Below are positions 52,807 to 61,789 of a DNA stretch of 64,000 nucleotides, piece after piece; position 1 is the stretch's first letter; every line of letters starts with the position of its first letter. The translations under genes and the position numbers were made by a program. The notes below the pieces were generated by a model that did no database searches, was not told where the DNA came from, and saw only the letters and a program-made list of their open reading frames with translations. Source of the DNA: Paeniglutamicibacter sulfureus (GTDB lineage Bacteria > Actinomycetota > Actinomycetes > Actinomycetales > Micrococcaceae); NCBI RefSeq assembly GCF_030512175.1, contig NZ_JAULBL010000002.1:1548149-1612148 (forward strand). The letters run 5' to 3'.

Positions 52807-52904
52807 GTGCTTAAGGGGAGAGTCCGATCCCGCCTGTGCACTTGCACTGGAATCCGGGATTCCGACTGTGCCAAATTCACTGGCGGGCGCTGTTGCGCGC
52901 GGCA

Positions 52905-52910
52905 TAGGCT
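52905..52910 (+). promoter_or_regulatory. Likely -10 box of gabT (TAGGCT)
   Basis: TAGGCT in the 212-bp gap between the metS terminator and gabT. It would give a leader of about 100 nt that contains two hairpins before the start codon. Confidence 0.4.
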
Positions 52911-52953
52911 ACTGGGTAGTAAAGACCACCAAGACACCGGGTTCCATGGTGCC

Positions 52954-53009
52954 CCCGGTGCCGGGACCGCAGTGGTCCCGGCACCGGGAGCCAGGTCCGG
53001 GAAAGGACC
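52954..53009 (+). promoter_or_regulatory. Structured leader of gabT: hairpin plus possible SD-sequestering stem
   Basis: A perfect 15-bp hairpin (52954-52968 with 52974-52988, 5-nt loop) without a U-run is followed by GGTCC (52994-52998) that can pair with GGACC (53005-53009). The latter overlaps the GAAAGGA ribosome-binding site at 53001-53007. The arms share GGTCC/GGACC, so alternative pairings are possible, which would allow translational control. Confidence 0.45.
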
Positions 53010-53017
53010 GAACGTTC

Positions 53018-54358
53018 ATGGGCATCACCTACCGCATCGAGCAAAAGCGACACATCAACGGCGCATTCCCCGGCCCCAAGTCGGTGGAGCTCGCGGCCCG
53101 CCGCACCAACGCCGTCGCCCTGGGCGTGGCATCGGCCATGCCCGTTTACGTGGCGGACGCCGACGGCGGCATCATCGTGGACGTCGACGGCAACGCGATC
53201 ATCGACCTGGGATCGGGCATCGCGGTGACGTCCGTCGGCGCCTCCAACGAGAAGGTCGCAGCAGCCGTCGCCGCACAGGCGGCCCGCTTCACCCACACCT
53301 GCTTCATGGTCACCCCGTACGAGGGCTACGTGGAGCTGGCCGAGAAGCTTGCCGAGATCAGCCCGGGCACCCACGCCAAGAAGGCCGTTTTCTTCAACTC
53401 CGGTTCCGAGGCCGTGGAGAATGCCATCAAGGTGGCCCGCGTGGCCACCGGCCGCACCGCGGTGGTCGCCTTCGACCACGCGTACCATGGCCGCACCAAC
53501 CTGACGATGGGCCTGACGGCCAAGGCAGCGCCCTACAAGCGCGGCTTCGGCCCGCTGGCATCGGAAATCTACCGCATGCCGATGAGCTACCCCTTCCGCG
53601 AGGAAAACCCGAACATCTCCGGCAAGGAAGCCGCAGAGCGCGCCATCCTGGCCATGGAGAAGCAGATTGGCGGCGACCAGATCGCCGCCATCATCATTGA
53701 GCCCATCCAGGGCGAGGGCGGCTTCATCGTCCCGGCGGAGGGCTTCCTGCCGCGCCTGGCCGAGTGGGCCAGGGAACAGGGGATCGTCTTCGTCGCCGAC
53801 GAGGTGCAGGCAGGCTTCTGCCGCGCCGGCGCCTGGTTCGCCTCGGACATCGAGGGCATCGTCCCGGACATCATCACCGTGGCCAAGGGCATTGCCGGCG
53901 GCATGCCGCTCTCGGGCATCGTGGGCCGGGCCGACCTGCTGGACTCGGTCCACCCGGGCGGCCTGGGCGGCACCTACGGCGGCAACCCGGTTGCCGTGGC
54001 GGCGGCGCTGGAGACCATCCGCTACATGGAAGAGCATGACCTGGCTTCCCGTGCCCGTGAGATCGAGGAACAGTTCTTCACCCGCATGCGCAAGCTCCAG
54101 TCCGAGGTATCGGTCATCGGGGATGTCCGCGGACGCGGCGCCATGGTGGCCATCGAGCTCGTCAAGGCCGGAGGCACCGAGCCGGACGCGGAGATCACCA
54201 AGAAGATTGCCGCCGACTGCCTGGCCGAGGGCGTGCTGATCCTCACCTGCGGCACCTACGGCAACGTCATCCGCCTGCTTCCCCCGCTGGTCATCGGCGA
54301 CGAGTTGCTGGCCGAGGCGTTCGAGGTGCTCGAAAAGGCCATCCGCGCCAACGTCTAG
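53018..54358 (+). CDS. gabT: 4-Aminobutyrate aminotransferase
   Basis: 446-aa class III PLP aminotransferase that converts GABA and 2-oxoglutarate to succinate semialdehyde and glutamate. The PLP aspartate is in FVADEVQAGFCR, the Schiff-base lysine in TVAKGIAGGMPLSG, and FNSGSEAVENAIKVAR binds the phosphate. Related omega-amino-acid aminotransferases look similar, so the substrate is probable rather than proven. No succinate-semialdehyde dehydrogenase gene is adjacent. ATG 53018 follows GAAAGGA by 10 nt. PucR control is plausible from the context. Confidence 0.9.
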   Translation: MGITYRIEQKRHINGAFPGPKSVELAARRTNAVALGVASAMPVYVADADGGIIVDVDGNAIIDLGSGIAVTSVGASNEKVAAAVAAQAARFTHTCFMVTPYEGYVELAEKLAEISPGTHAKKAVFFNSGSEAVENAIKVARVATGRTAVVAFDHAYHGRTNLTMGLTAKAAPYKRGFGPLASEIYRMPMSYPFREENPNISGKEAAERAILAMEKQIGGDQIAAIIIEPIQGEGGFIVPAEGFLPRLAEWAREQGIVFVADEVQAGFCRAGAWFASDIEGIVPDIITVAKGIAGGMPLSGIVGRADLLDSVHPGGLGGTYGGNPVAVAAALETIRYMEEHDLASRAREIEEQFFTRMRKLQSEVSVIGDVRGRGAMVAIELVKAGGTEPDAEITKKIAADCLAEGVLILTCGTYGNVIRLLPPLVIGDELLAEAFEVLEKAIRANV

Positions 54359-54381
54359 CCCATGCGCTAGCGCAAGACCGG

Positions 54382-54434
54382 GAAAGGAGCCGGAAAGTTG
54401 TCCAGTTCACGTGGACAACCGACCGGCTCCTTTC
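54382..54434. terminator. Bidirectional terminator hairpin
   Basis: Outer 12-bp stem (GAAAGGAGCCGG 54382-54393 with 54423-54434) and inner stem GTTGTCCA/TGGACAAC, between convergent gabT and rarD. Confidence 0.8.
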
Positions 54435-54530
54435 TTCGTGCCCGGGCCCGGCGGACACAACCGAGGCGGCTCGGAAACGGAGGGGCGCCCGGCACGTCTT
54501 GCGACGTCGACGCTCCCGGGAATGGAGTCC

Positions 54531-55487
54531 CTATGCCACCTTGACGGGCACGATGCGACGGGGCAAGCGCGCCATGTCGATGCACAGCAGGATCACCGCG
54601 ACCCAGACCAGCGAGAAGCCGATGAGGCGCTCCGGCGGCATGGGTTCCTTGAAGACCACCAGCGCCACGACGAACTGCAGGATGGGGGCCAGGAACTGCA
54701 GGGTGCCGATGGCGGTCAGGGGCAGGCGGCGAGCGGCAGCCCCGAAGAGCAGCAACGGAACAGCGGTGATGATCCCGCTGGAGGCCATCAGCCAGAAGTG
54801 CGCAGGTCCGGAGGAAAGCACCGTGTCGGTGTTCGTGGCCACCAGCCATGCCATGAACCCGAGGGCCGGGAGGGCCAGGATCGCGGTCTCCATGCTCAGT
54901 GAGGTCAGCGCGGTGGCGGTGCGGCCCACCCGGTTCTTCACGAAGCCGTACAGGCCGAAGGAGAACGCCAGCACCAGCGCAACCCAGGGCACGTTGCCGT
55001 AGGCGAACGACAGCGTCGTGACGGCGGCAAGGCCGAACCCGATGGCCACCCACTGCATCCGGCGCAGCCTTTCCTTCAGGAAGAGCACACCCAGGGCGAT
55101 CGACACGAGGGGATTGATGAAGTACCCCAGCGCGGCTTCCGCCGCGTGACCGTTGAGCACCGCGTAGGTGTACGTCAGCCAGTTCACCGCAATGAGGACC
55201 GAAGCCACGCACAGGCGTGCCATGGCCCGGCGGTCGCGGCCCAGCGCGATGAACCGACGCCAGTTCCTGGTCGCCAGCAGCAGGACCGCGCAGAAGACCA
55301 GCGAAAAGACGATGCGCCCGGCAACGATTTCCACGGGGGAGGCGATGGCAATGGTGAGGAAATACAGCGGAAGCATTCCCCACAGGCCGTAGGCGCCCAG
55401 GCCCTGGAGCAATCCCGCGTTGCGCTCGTTTGCGGGGGCGCTCGAAGCCGCGGTGGTCGTCGTGGCCGGGGAGGGCGTAGGGGTCAT
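54531..55487 (-). CDS. rarD: RarD/EamA-family membrane transporter
   Basis: 318-aa inner-membrane protein of the drug/metabolite transporter superfamily with ten predicted helices in two EamA repeats. LQGLGAYGLWGMLPLYF and AVNWLTYTYAVLNGHAAEAALGYFINPL (residues near 30 and 115) are typical of the RarD branch, and the final QFVVALVVFKEPMPPERL helix is conserved. The substrate is unknown. The ATG has GAAGAG upstream. A Thr/Ala-rich N-terminal tail of about 22 residues is cytosolic. Confidence 0.9.
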   Translation of the reverse strand: MTPTPSPATTTTAASSAPANERNAGLLQGLGAYGLWGMLPLYFLTIAIASPVEIVAGRIVFSLVFCAVLLLATRNWRRFIALGRDRRAMARLCVASVLIAVNWLTYTYAVLNGHAAEAALGYFINPLVSIALGVLFLKERLRRMQWVAIGFGLAAVTTLSFAYGNVPWVALVLAFSFGLYGFVKNRVGRTATALTSLSMETAILALPALGFMAWLVATNTDTVLSSGPAHFWLMASSGIITAVPLLLFGAAARRLPLTAIGTLQFLAPILQFVVALVVFKEPMPPERLIGFSLVWVAVILLCIDMARLPRRIVPVKVA

Positions 55488-55771
55488 GGTCTCTTCAACC
55501 GGGATTGCATGGTTTCCATTCCGGGTGCGCGTGCACGCTGGTCGGGGATCGGTGCGCGGCCTGCGCGCCGAACCGAGCCTATCGCGGGACCGAACTCCCC
55601 GGATGACGGGCCGCTCGGGCCCGGCATGCCGGGGGCCTGCATCATGCGGATCCGGTCCCGGGGAGCGTGAGCATGCGCACACCGGTTCACGTTTAGGGGC
55701 CGTGGCCAATTAGACTAGCGTGGCGTGCGCTATTTGTGCGTCCCATGATCATTCTCCGGAAGGAACCCCTC
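55488..55771. promoter_or_regulatory. Divergent rarD-fprA control region
   Basis: 284-bp G/C-rich gap. TAGACT at 55711-55716 is the likely -10 box of fprA, giving a leader of about 50 nt with GGAAGGAA before the GTG. Several GC-rich inverted repeats around 55610-55650 are seen but no recognisable operator. Confidence 0.4.
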
Positions 55772-57169
55772 GTGTCCGATTCAGCAGTTCGCCCGCTCCG
55801 TGTCGCCATCATCGGGGCAGGTCCGGCTGGCGTCTATGCTGCCGACATTCTCACCAAGGCGGAGCGCGAATTCGAGGTGAGCATCGACCTGCTCGATGCC
55901 TACCCCGCGCCCTACGGCCTGATCCGCTACGGCGTGGCCCCGGACCACCCGCGCATCAAGGGAATCGTCAATGCGCTGCACAAGGTCCTGGACCGCGGGG
56001 ACATCCGCTTCCTGGGGAACGTGACCTACGGACGCGACCTGAAGCTGCACGACATCCGCGACATGTACGACGCGGTCATCTTCGCCACCGGTGCCATCAA
56101 GGATGCCCGCATGGACATCCCGGGCATCGATCTGGAGGGGTCCTTCGGGGCCGCGGACTTCGTTTCCTGGTACGACGGGCAGCCCGACGTGCCGCGCAGC
56201 TGGCCGCTGGAGGCCAAGGAAATCGCCGTCCTGGGCAACGGCAACGTGGCCCTGGACGTGGCCCGCGTGCTCTCCAAGCACGCCGAGGACCTCCTGGTCA
56301 CCGAGATCCCGGAGAACGTCTTTGCGGGCCTGAAGAATTCTCCGGTCACCGACGTGCACATCTTCGGGCGCCGCGGGCCCGCCCAGGTGAAGTTCACCCC
56401 GCTGGAGCTGCGCGAACTGAGCCACAGCCGGGATGTCGACATCGTGCTCTATCCGGAGGACTTCGAGTTCGACGAGGCCTCCGATGCGTTGATCAAGTCC
56501 AACAACCAGGTCAAGACCATGGTCAACACGCTGACCAACTGGATCGTGGAGGAACAGGACACCGGCGCCTCGCGCCGCCTGCACCTGCACTTCCTGCACA
56601 ACCCGATCGAGGTGCTGGGCCAGGACGGCAAGGTCGCCGGCATCAAGTTCGAGCGCCAGGAGCTCGACGGCACCGGCAACGTGCGGGGCACCGGCGAATT
56701 CATCGACTACCCGGTCCAGGCCGTGTACCGCGCCATCGGCTACCTCGGCTCCGAGCTCGCCGAGCTTGAGTTCGACGACAAGCGCGGAGTCATCCCCAAC
56801 GAGGGCGGCCGGGTGCTGGACGCCGCCGGCTCCCATGTGCCGGGGCTCTACGCCACGGGTTGGATCAAGCGGGGCCCCGTGGGCCTGATCGGCCACACCA
56901 AGGGCGATGCCCTGGAGACCATCGGGAACCTGTTGGAGGACCGACTGTCGTTGCCGGTTGCGTCAAACCCCGACGAGGACGCGATCATCAAGTTGCTGGA
57001 GTCGCGCGGTGTTGAATACACGACCTGGGAGGGCTGGAAGAAGCTGGACGCGCACGAGATTTCCCTCGGCATCGCAGCGACCCCCACGCAGACCTCCAAC
57101 GGACCGGTCGACCGGGCCCGAATCAAGGTCGTGGAGCGCGAGGAAATGGTCAGGATCTCCCGGGACTAG
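55772..57169 (+). CDS. fprA: Ferredoxin/flavodoxin-NADP+ reductase FprA
   Basis: 465-aa adrenodoxin-reductase-type flavoprotein that moves electrons between NADPH and ferredoxins. The FAD motif IGAGPAGVYAAD is at the N-terminus, DAYPAPYGLIRYGVAPDHPRI follows, and the NADP motif GNGNVALDVAR and TGWIKRGPVGLIGHTKGDA are diagnostic of the actinobacterial FprA family. GTG 55772 is chosen because GGAAGGAA lies 6 nt upstream and it gives the usual short N-terminus; an ATG at 55736 would add 12 unlikely residues. Confidence 0.94.
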   Translation: MSDSAVRPLRVAIIGAGPAGVYAADILTKAEREFEVSIDLLDAYPAPYGLIRYGVAPDHPRIKGIVNALHKVLDRGDIRFLGNVTYGRDLKLHDIRDMYDAVIFATGAIKDARMDIPGIDLEGSFGAADFVSWYDGQPDVPRSWPLEAKEIAVLGNGNVALDVARVLSKHAEDLLVTEIPENVFAGLKNSPVTDVHIFGRRGPAQVKFTPLELRELSHSRDVDIVLYPEDFEFDEASDALIKSNNQVKTMVNTLTNWIVEEQDTGASRRLHLHFLHNPIEVLGQDGKVAGIKFERQELDGTGNVRGTGEFIDYPVQAVYRAIGYLGSELAELEFDDKRGVIPNEGGRVLDAAGSHVPGLYATGWIKRGPVGLIGHTKGDALETIGNLLEDRLSLPVASNPDEDAIIKLLESRGVEYTTWEGWKKLDAHEISLGIAATPTQTSNGPVDRARIKVVEREEMVRISRD

Positions 57170-57195
57170 TTCGCCGGGCTAAGCTGTACCTGGGC

Positions 57196-57237
57196 AGGGA
57201 CCCGTATTTTTCGAAGTAGCGGAAAAGGCGGGTCCTT
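57196..57237 (+). terminator. Weak hairpin after fprA
   Basis: 9-bp stem with one G-U pair (AGGGACCCG 57196-57204 with 57229-57237) around a 24-nt loop, followed by TGTTCTTCTT. It could act before the stronger hairpin downstream. Confidence 0.35.
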
Positions 57238-57263
57238 GTTCTTCTTAACTTTCGGTCCCGGAT

Positions 57264-57315
57264 CGACGACAAAGCGGCCCGCCCTCCCGAAGGAGGACGG
57301 GCCGCTTTGTCGTCG
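57264..57315. terminator. Strong bidirectional terminator between fprA and katA
   Basis: 24-bp stem with one mismatch (57264-57287 with 57292-57315, 4-nt loop), serving both convergent genes. Confidence 0.88.
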
Positions 57316-57337
57316 TTGAGATGCCAACGGTGGCAGG

Positions 57338-58834
57338 TTAGGCCTTGCCGGCCATTTCCGCGGCGCCGTCGGTGGAGCCGGCAACGCCTGCAGCGTAGGC
57401 GTTGCGCAGGATCAAACCGAGGTTCGCATCGACGTTGGTCCAGTACTGGAAGAAGCCTTCGCGGATGGACTCGATGGTGATGCCCTGGCACTGGCCCAGC
57501 AGGGTCGCGTGGAAGCGCTCCTTGGCAGCTGCATCGTAGACCTCGCGGTACAGGGTGCCTGCCTGGCCGAAGTCGTCGTCCTCCGAGCGCAGGGTCTGCG
57601 CGGAGCGGACCATTTCGCCGTCGGTTTCCCAGCCGCCCTCGCCGGCGCGCTCGGGCTGTGCAGCCGGGCCGCCGAAGGAGTTCGGGGTGTAGACGCGGGC
57701 GTCTGCGTCGTTGAAGTGGTACTGCATGGAGCCCTCATGCATGTAGTTGTTGACCGTGGCAGCGTGCGGCTGGTTGACCGGCAACTGGTTGTAGTTGGTG
57801 CCGATGCGGTTGCGCTGTGCATCCGGGTAGGAGAACACGCGGGCCATCAGCATCTTGTCCGGGCTGATGTCGATGCCCGGGACCAGGTTCGACGGGGAGA
57901 ACGCTGCCTGCTCGATCTCGGCGAAGAAGTTGCGCGGGTTGCGGTTCAGCGTGAAGTGGCCAACCGGGATCAACGGGTAGTCCGCGTGCGGCCAGACCTT
58001 GGTCATGTCGAACGGGTTGAAGCGGTAGGTCTTGCCCTCTTCGTACGGCATGATCTGGACCTTGACGTCCCAGGTCGGGAAGTTGCCGGCCTCGATGTTG
58101 TCGAACAGGTCGCGGCGGTAGAAGTCGGCGTCGGAGCCTGCAAGCTTCTCGGCCTCTTCGTTGGACATGTTGTGCACGCCCTGGCGGGAGTGGAAGTGGT
58201 ACTGCACCCAGAAGCGCTCGCCCTCGGCGTTGATCCACTGGTAGGTGTGCGAGCCGTAGCCGTTCATTTCGCGCCAGGAGGTCGGCAGGCCGCGGTCGCC
58301 CATCAGGTAGGTCACCTGGTGTGCGGACTCGGGGGAGTGGGTCCAGAAGTCCCACTGCATGTCCGCGTCGCGCAGCCCGGAGGCGCCCATGCGCTTCTGC
58401 GAGTGGATGAAGTCGGGGAACTTGAGCCCGTCGCGGATGAAGAACACCGGGGTGTTGTTGCCCACGACGTCGTAGTTGCCCTCGGTGGTGTAGAAGCGAA
58501 GTGCGAAGCCGCGCACGTCGCGCCAGGTGTCAGGGGATCCCTGTTCGCCGGCGACCGAGGAGAAGCGCAAGAGCGTCTCGGACTTGGCGCCCGGCTGGAA
58601 GACGGCTGCACGGGTGTACTTCGAGACGTCTTCGGTGACGGTGAATTCACCGAAGGCTCCGCCGCCCTTGGCGTGCGGGTTGCGCTCCGGCACGCGCTCG
58701 CGGTTGAACGCGGCAAGCTTCTCGACGAGGTAGCGGTCGTGGAGGGCGGTAATGCCGTCCGGGCCGGAGGTCAGCGAATGGGCATCGCTGGCAACGGGGG
58801 CGCCGCTCTGGGTGGTGGTGAAGTTCTCGCTCAA
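57338..58834 (-). CDS. katA: Monofunctional haem catalase
   Basis: 498-aa small-subunit (clade 3) catalase that decomposes hydrogen peroxide. The catalytic histidine lies in [13 protein letters not shown], the distal asparagine in [19 protein letters not shown], and the proximal haem tyrosine in [17 protein letters not shown]. The TTG at 58834 is the probable start because AAGGAG lies 6 nt upstream; that site is itself inside a longer reading from ATG 58852, which has only a distant AGAAGAG. The gene follows a Fur-family gene by 58 bp on the same strand, the classic furA-catalase arrangement, so peroxide induction is expected. Confidence 0.94.
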   Translation of the reverse strand: MSENFTTTQSGAPVASDAHSLTSGPDGITALHDRYLVEKLAAFNRERVPERNPHAKGGGAFGEFTVTEDVSKYTRAAVFQPGAKSETLLRFSSVAGEQGSPDTWRDVRGFALRFYTTEGNYDVVGNNTPVFFIRDGLKFPDFIHSQKRMGASGLRDADMQWDFWTHSPESAHQVTYLMGDRGLPTSWREMNGYGSHTYQWINAEGERFWVQYHFHSRQGVHNMSNEEAEKLAGSDADFYRRDLFDNIEAGNFPTWDVKVQIMPYEEGKTYRFNPFDMTKVWPHADYPLIPVGHFTLNRNPRNFFAEIEQAAFSPSNLVPGIDISPDKMLMARVFSYPDAQRNRIGTNYNQLPVNQPHAATVNNYMHEGSMQYHFNDADARVYTPNSFGGPAAQPERAGEGGWETDGEMVRSAQTLRSEDDDFGQAGTLYREVYDAAAKERFHATLLGQCQGITIESIREGFFQYWTNVDANLGLILRNAYAAGVAGSTDGAAEMAGKA

Positions 58835-58892
58835 GAGATTCTCCTTCTTCATGTGGGTTGGTAACTCTTCTGCCGGCTTCCCCGGCGGGCGG

Positions 58893-59312
58893 CTAGGCCG
58901 CGCCGGTTTTCCTGCAGTCTTCACAGATGCCCTGGTAAAGGACATCGGCAATCTGGATTTCCATGCCGTGGCTGTCCGAAGGGGTCAGGCAGGGGGCGTG
59001 GCCCACCGCGCATTCCACGTCTTCGATCCGGCCGCAACTGGTGCAAATGGCGTGATGGTGGTTGTCATTGACGCGGGTCTCATAGAGGGCCGCTGAGTGC
59101 GGCGGAGTGAACCGCCGCAATATGCCTTGTTCCGTCAGATCATTAAGCACGTTGTAGACGGACTGGATGGAAACATCCGGCAACGCCTGGTGGACCGCGG
59201 CGACAACTCTCTCCGCCGAGGAGTGTGGGTGGCTCTCCACGGCATCGAGCACGGCAAGGCGTCCGCGGGTAACCCGCAGCCCCAGCTCGCGCATCTGTGC
59301 CGAATAGTCCAT
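58893..59312 (-). CDS. furA: Fur-family peroxide-responsive regulator
   Basis: 139-aa Fur/PerR-type metalloregulator. An N-terminal winged helix ([43 protein letters not shown]) is followed by the [17 protein letters not shown] metal region and a second CEDC pair near the C-terminus for structural zinc. FurA/CatR-type proteins repress the adjacent catalase gene and themselves and are inactivated by peroxide. ATG 59312 is chosen (GGTGGA 9 nt upstream); ATG 59321 is an alternative. A palindrome just upstream (59330-59354) is the likely operator. Confidence 0.92.
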   Translation of the reverse strand: MDYSAQMRELGLRVTRGRLAVLDAVESHPHSSAERVVAAVHQALPDVSIQSVYNVLNDLTEQGILRRFTPPHSAALYETRVNDNHHHAICTSCGRIEDVECAVGHAPCLTPSDSHGMEIQIADVLYQGICEDCRKTGAA

Positions 59313-59329
59313 GTGATCCATTCCACCGT

Positions 59330-59354
59330 CTTATTTTGAATATGTCAAGATAAG
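59330..59354. promoter_or_regulatory. Fur/PerR-type palindromic operator upstream of furA-katA
   Basis: 25-bp imperfect palindrome of the form TTAT-N-TTGA-N5-TCAA-N-ATAA in an otherwise G/C-rich region, 18 bp upstream of the furA start. On the minus strand TTGACA overlaps the site as a possible -35. It resembles furA operators of other actinobacteria. Confidence 0.7.
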
Positions 59355-59367
59355 AGGACCGTGTCGT

Positions 59368-59408
59368 CGAGCATGTCGCTAGAGTCGCCGAGCATGTCGC
59401 TAGACTCA
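59368..59408 (+). repeat. Tandem duplication containing two -10-like boxes
   Basis: A 21-bp unit beginning CGAGCATGTCGCTAGA (59368-59388) is repeated directly at 59389-59408 with a change from TAGAGT to TAGACT. The second copy supplies the -10 box of the downstream gene; the first may be a spare or competing promoter. Confidence 0.7.
59401..59406 (+). promoter_or_regulatory. -10 box of a leaderless promoter (TAGACT)
   Basis: TAGACT followed by 6 nt (CAATCC) and the GTG start at 59413. Confidence 0.55.
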
Positions 59409-59412
59409 ATCC

Positions 59413-60693
59413 GTGGCCCGACTCCTTGCCGACCTGACACCTTTGCGCCAAAGCCCGGCCTTCAAGCGGTTGTGGATCGGCAACACGCTTTCGGCGGTCG
59501 GCGGACAACTCACCCTCGTGGCGGTCAGCCTCGAGGTCTACGCGCTGACGGGCTCCAGCCTCTACGTCGGCCTGCTGGGCGCCTTCGCGCTGGTGCCGCT
59601 GGTGCTGACGGGCCTGTATGGCGGCTCCGTCGCCGACGCCCACGATCGCCGCAAGGTCGCGTTGGCCTCCGCCATGGTCCTGTGGGCAACCACCGCTGCC
59701 ATTGCAGCCCAGGCCTGGCTGGGCGTGGACAACGTCTGGGTGCTCTACGGGCTGGTGGCCATCCACTCCGGTGCCGGGGGCATCAACCAGTCGACCCGCG
59801 GAGCCATCATCCCGGCGATCGTCGGGCTCAAGCTCCTGCCGGCGGCCAATTCGCTGAACATGGTCACCTTCGGCATCGCCCAGATGACCGGCCCGTTGCT
59901 CGGCGGGCTGCTGGTGGCCCAGATTGGCTTCGGCTGGACCTACACCATCGACGTGCTCACCTATGGCGCCGCGGTGTGGTCCGTCTACAAGCTGCCGGCA
60001 CTGCCCCCGGAGGGCACGCCGGCCAGGGCAGGGCTGCGTTCGGTCATCGAGGGCTTCAGGTTCCTGGGCACCCAGCCCAATGTGCGCATGACCTTCCTGA
60101 TCGACATCGCGGCCATGGTCCTGGCCGCACCCCGGGCGCTGCTTCCCGCCATTGGCGCAGTGCTCATTGGCGGCGGTGAACTGACCATGGGCGTTCTCCT
60201 GGCTGCAACCGCCATGGGCGCGTTCCTGGCGGGACTGTTTTCCGGGCCCGTGGGACGGATCCACCGCCAGGGCGCGGCAGTGTTTCTCTGTGTATGCGCG
60301 TGGGGTGCGAGCATCGGGCTTTTCGGCATGGTCGTCATCCTGGCCGCACGCAGCCCGGTCCCGTTCGACGGCTCGGCCGGTGCCTGGCTCTGGCCCGCGG
60401 CCGCCTGCATGGCGCTGGCCGGCGTCGCGGACGCCGTTTCCTCGGTCTTCCGCACCACCATCCTGCAGACCGCCACCCCCGACCACCTGCGCGGGCGCCT
60501 GCAGGGTGTATTCATCGTCGTGGTTGCCGGCGGGCCACGGCTGGGGGAAATGCTCTCCGGTTCGGTGGCAGGGGGCATCGGCGAGGGGTGGACCCTGCTG
60601 GCCGGCGGCATCGCCTGCATCGTTGCAGCAGCCGCATTGATGCGCTGGGAGCCGGGATTCCTGCGGTACGACGCGCGGCACCCAGCTCCCTGA
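59413..60693 (+). CDS. MFS transporter
   Basis: 426-aa major facilitator of the enterobactin-exporter-like/MFS_3 branch with about 12 helices. RLWIGNTLSAVGGQLTLVAVSLEVYALTGS at the start (residues about 19-48) and the motif-A-like loop GGSVADAHDRRKVALAS are typical; FRTTILQTATPDHLRGRLQGV marks the second half. Substrate unknown. The GTG start follows a TAGACT box by 6 nt. Divergent from furA-katA, with about 60 bp between the Fur-type operator and its start, so FurA could also affect it. Confidence 0.86.
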   Translation: MARLLADLTPLRQSPAFKRLWIGNTLSAVGGQLTLVAVSLEVYALTGSSLYVGLLGAFALVPLVLTGLYGGSVADAHDRRKVALASAMVLWATTAAIAAQAWLGVDNVWVLYGLVAIHSGAGGINQSTRGAIIPAIVGLKLLPAANSLNMVTFGIAQMTGPLLGGLLVAQIGFGWTYTIDVLTYGAAVWSVYKLPALPPEGTPARAGLRSVIEGFRFLGTQPNVRMTFLIDIAAMVLAAPRALLPAIGAVLIGGGELTMGVLLAATAMGAFLAGLFSGPVGRIHRQGAAVFLCVCAWGASIGLFGMVVILAARSPVPFDGSAGAWLWPAAACMALAGVADAVSSVFRTTILQTATPDHLRGRLQGVFIVVVAGGPRLGEMLSGSVAGGIGEGWTLLAGGIACIVAAAALMRWEPGFLRYDARHPAP

Positions 60694-60799
60694 GACCGAA
60701 TCCCCGGCGGGAACAAAGCACGCTCTCAGGTGCGTTTACTAGACTGAATGCCAGACCCGGCCCCCGGCGGCCGGACCGTACCCCAAGGAGAGAAACACG

Positions 60800-61672
60800 G
60801 TGCACAATCACAACAACGGCCTGAAGACGGCGGGGTTGCTCGGCGGCATGTTCGCGCTGCTGCTGGCCATTGGCGCCCTGCTGGCTTCGGGGACCGGAAG
60901 CAGCAGTTTTATCTGGATCTTCGCCCTTATCGGCGTGGCGACCACCGCCTACGGATACTGGAACAGCGACAAGCTGGCGATCCGCTCAATGCAGGCCTAC
61001 CCGGTCACCGAGGCAGAACAGCCCGAGATGCACCGGATCGTGCGCGAGCTCTCCATTGCCGCCCAACAGCCCATGCCGCGCCTCTATGTTTCGCCGACCC
61101 AAGCGCCAAACGCCTTCGCCACCGGGCGCAACCCGGAAAATGCCGCGGTGTGCTGCACCGAGGGCATCCTGCAGCTGCTGAACGAACGCGAGCTGCGCGG
61201 GGTGCTGGGCCACGAGCTCATGCACGTGTACAACCGCGACATCCTCACCTCTTCGGTGGCCGCGGCCGTCGCCGGAGTCATCACGTCCGTGGCCCAAATG
61301 ATGCTCTTCTTCGGCGGCGGCGACCGCCGTAATGCCAACCCCCTGGCCATGATCGCCCTGGCATTGCTGGCGCCCTTGGCCTCCACCGTCATCCAGATGG
61401 CCATCAGCCGAACCCGCGAATACGACGCGGACGAGGACGGCGCCAAGCTGACCAACGACCCCCTGGCGCTGGCCTCGGCACTGCGCAAGCTCGAGAGCGG
61501 GGTGCAGCGCGCCCCGCTGCCGGCCGATGACCAGCGCCTGGTCAACACCTCGCACCTCATGATCGCCAACCCGTTCCTTGGCGGGGCCAAGAAGCTCTTC
61601 GCCACCCACCCGCCGATGGACGACCGCGTTGCCCGGCTGGAAAGGATGGCTGGCCGCTCGCTGGGCTACTAA
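60800..61672 (+). CDS. htpX: Membrane zinc metalloprotease HtpX
   Basis: 290-aa M48 peptidase that degrades damaged membrane proteins. The catalytic motif [11 protein letters not shown] (HEXXH) is near residue 140, and the third zinc ligand glutamate is in [13 protein letters not shown]. Two N-terminal and two central hydrophobic segments anchor it. [20 protein letters not shown] is conserved in HtpX. The GTG start is preceded by AAGGAGAG at 9 nt. TAGACT at 60739-60744 is a likely promoter -10, giving a leader of about 50 nt. Monocistronic. Confidence 0.93.
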   Translation: MHNHNNGLKTAGLLGGMFALLLAIGALLASGTGSSSFIWIFALIGVATTAYGYWNSDKLAIRSMQAYPVTEAEQPEMHRIVRELSIAAQQPMPRLYVSPTQAPNAFATGRNPENAAVCCTEGILQLLNERELRGVLGHELMHVYNRDILTSSVAAAVAGVITSVAQMMLFFGGGDRRNANPLAMIALALLAPLASTVIQMAISRTREYDADEDGAKLTNDPLALASALRKLESGVQRAPLPADDQRLVNTSHLMIANPFLGGAKKLFATHPPMDDRVARLERMAGRSLGY

Positions 61673-61710
61673 GCGATCGCCCGCTTCCTTTCCCATGCCG
61701 GGCGTCAACG

Positions 61711-61756
61711 CAAAGGGAGGCTGTCATCACCGGCGAGTGATGACAGCCTCCCTTTG
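61711..61756. terminator. Bidirectional terminator hairpin
   Basis: Perfect 20-bp stem (61711-61730 with 61737-61756, 6-nt loop) with A/T-rich ends, between convergent htpX and the YajQ-family gene. Confidence 0.9.
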
Positions 61757-61789
61757 TCTGCGGCCGAATCTCGCCGCCGTGAAGTCCGT

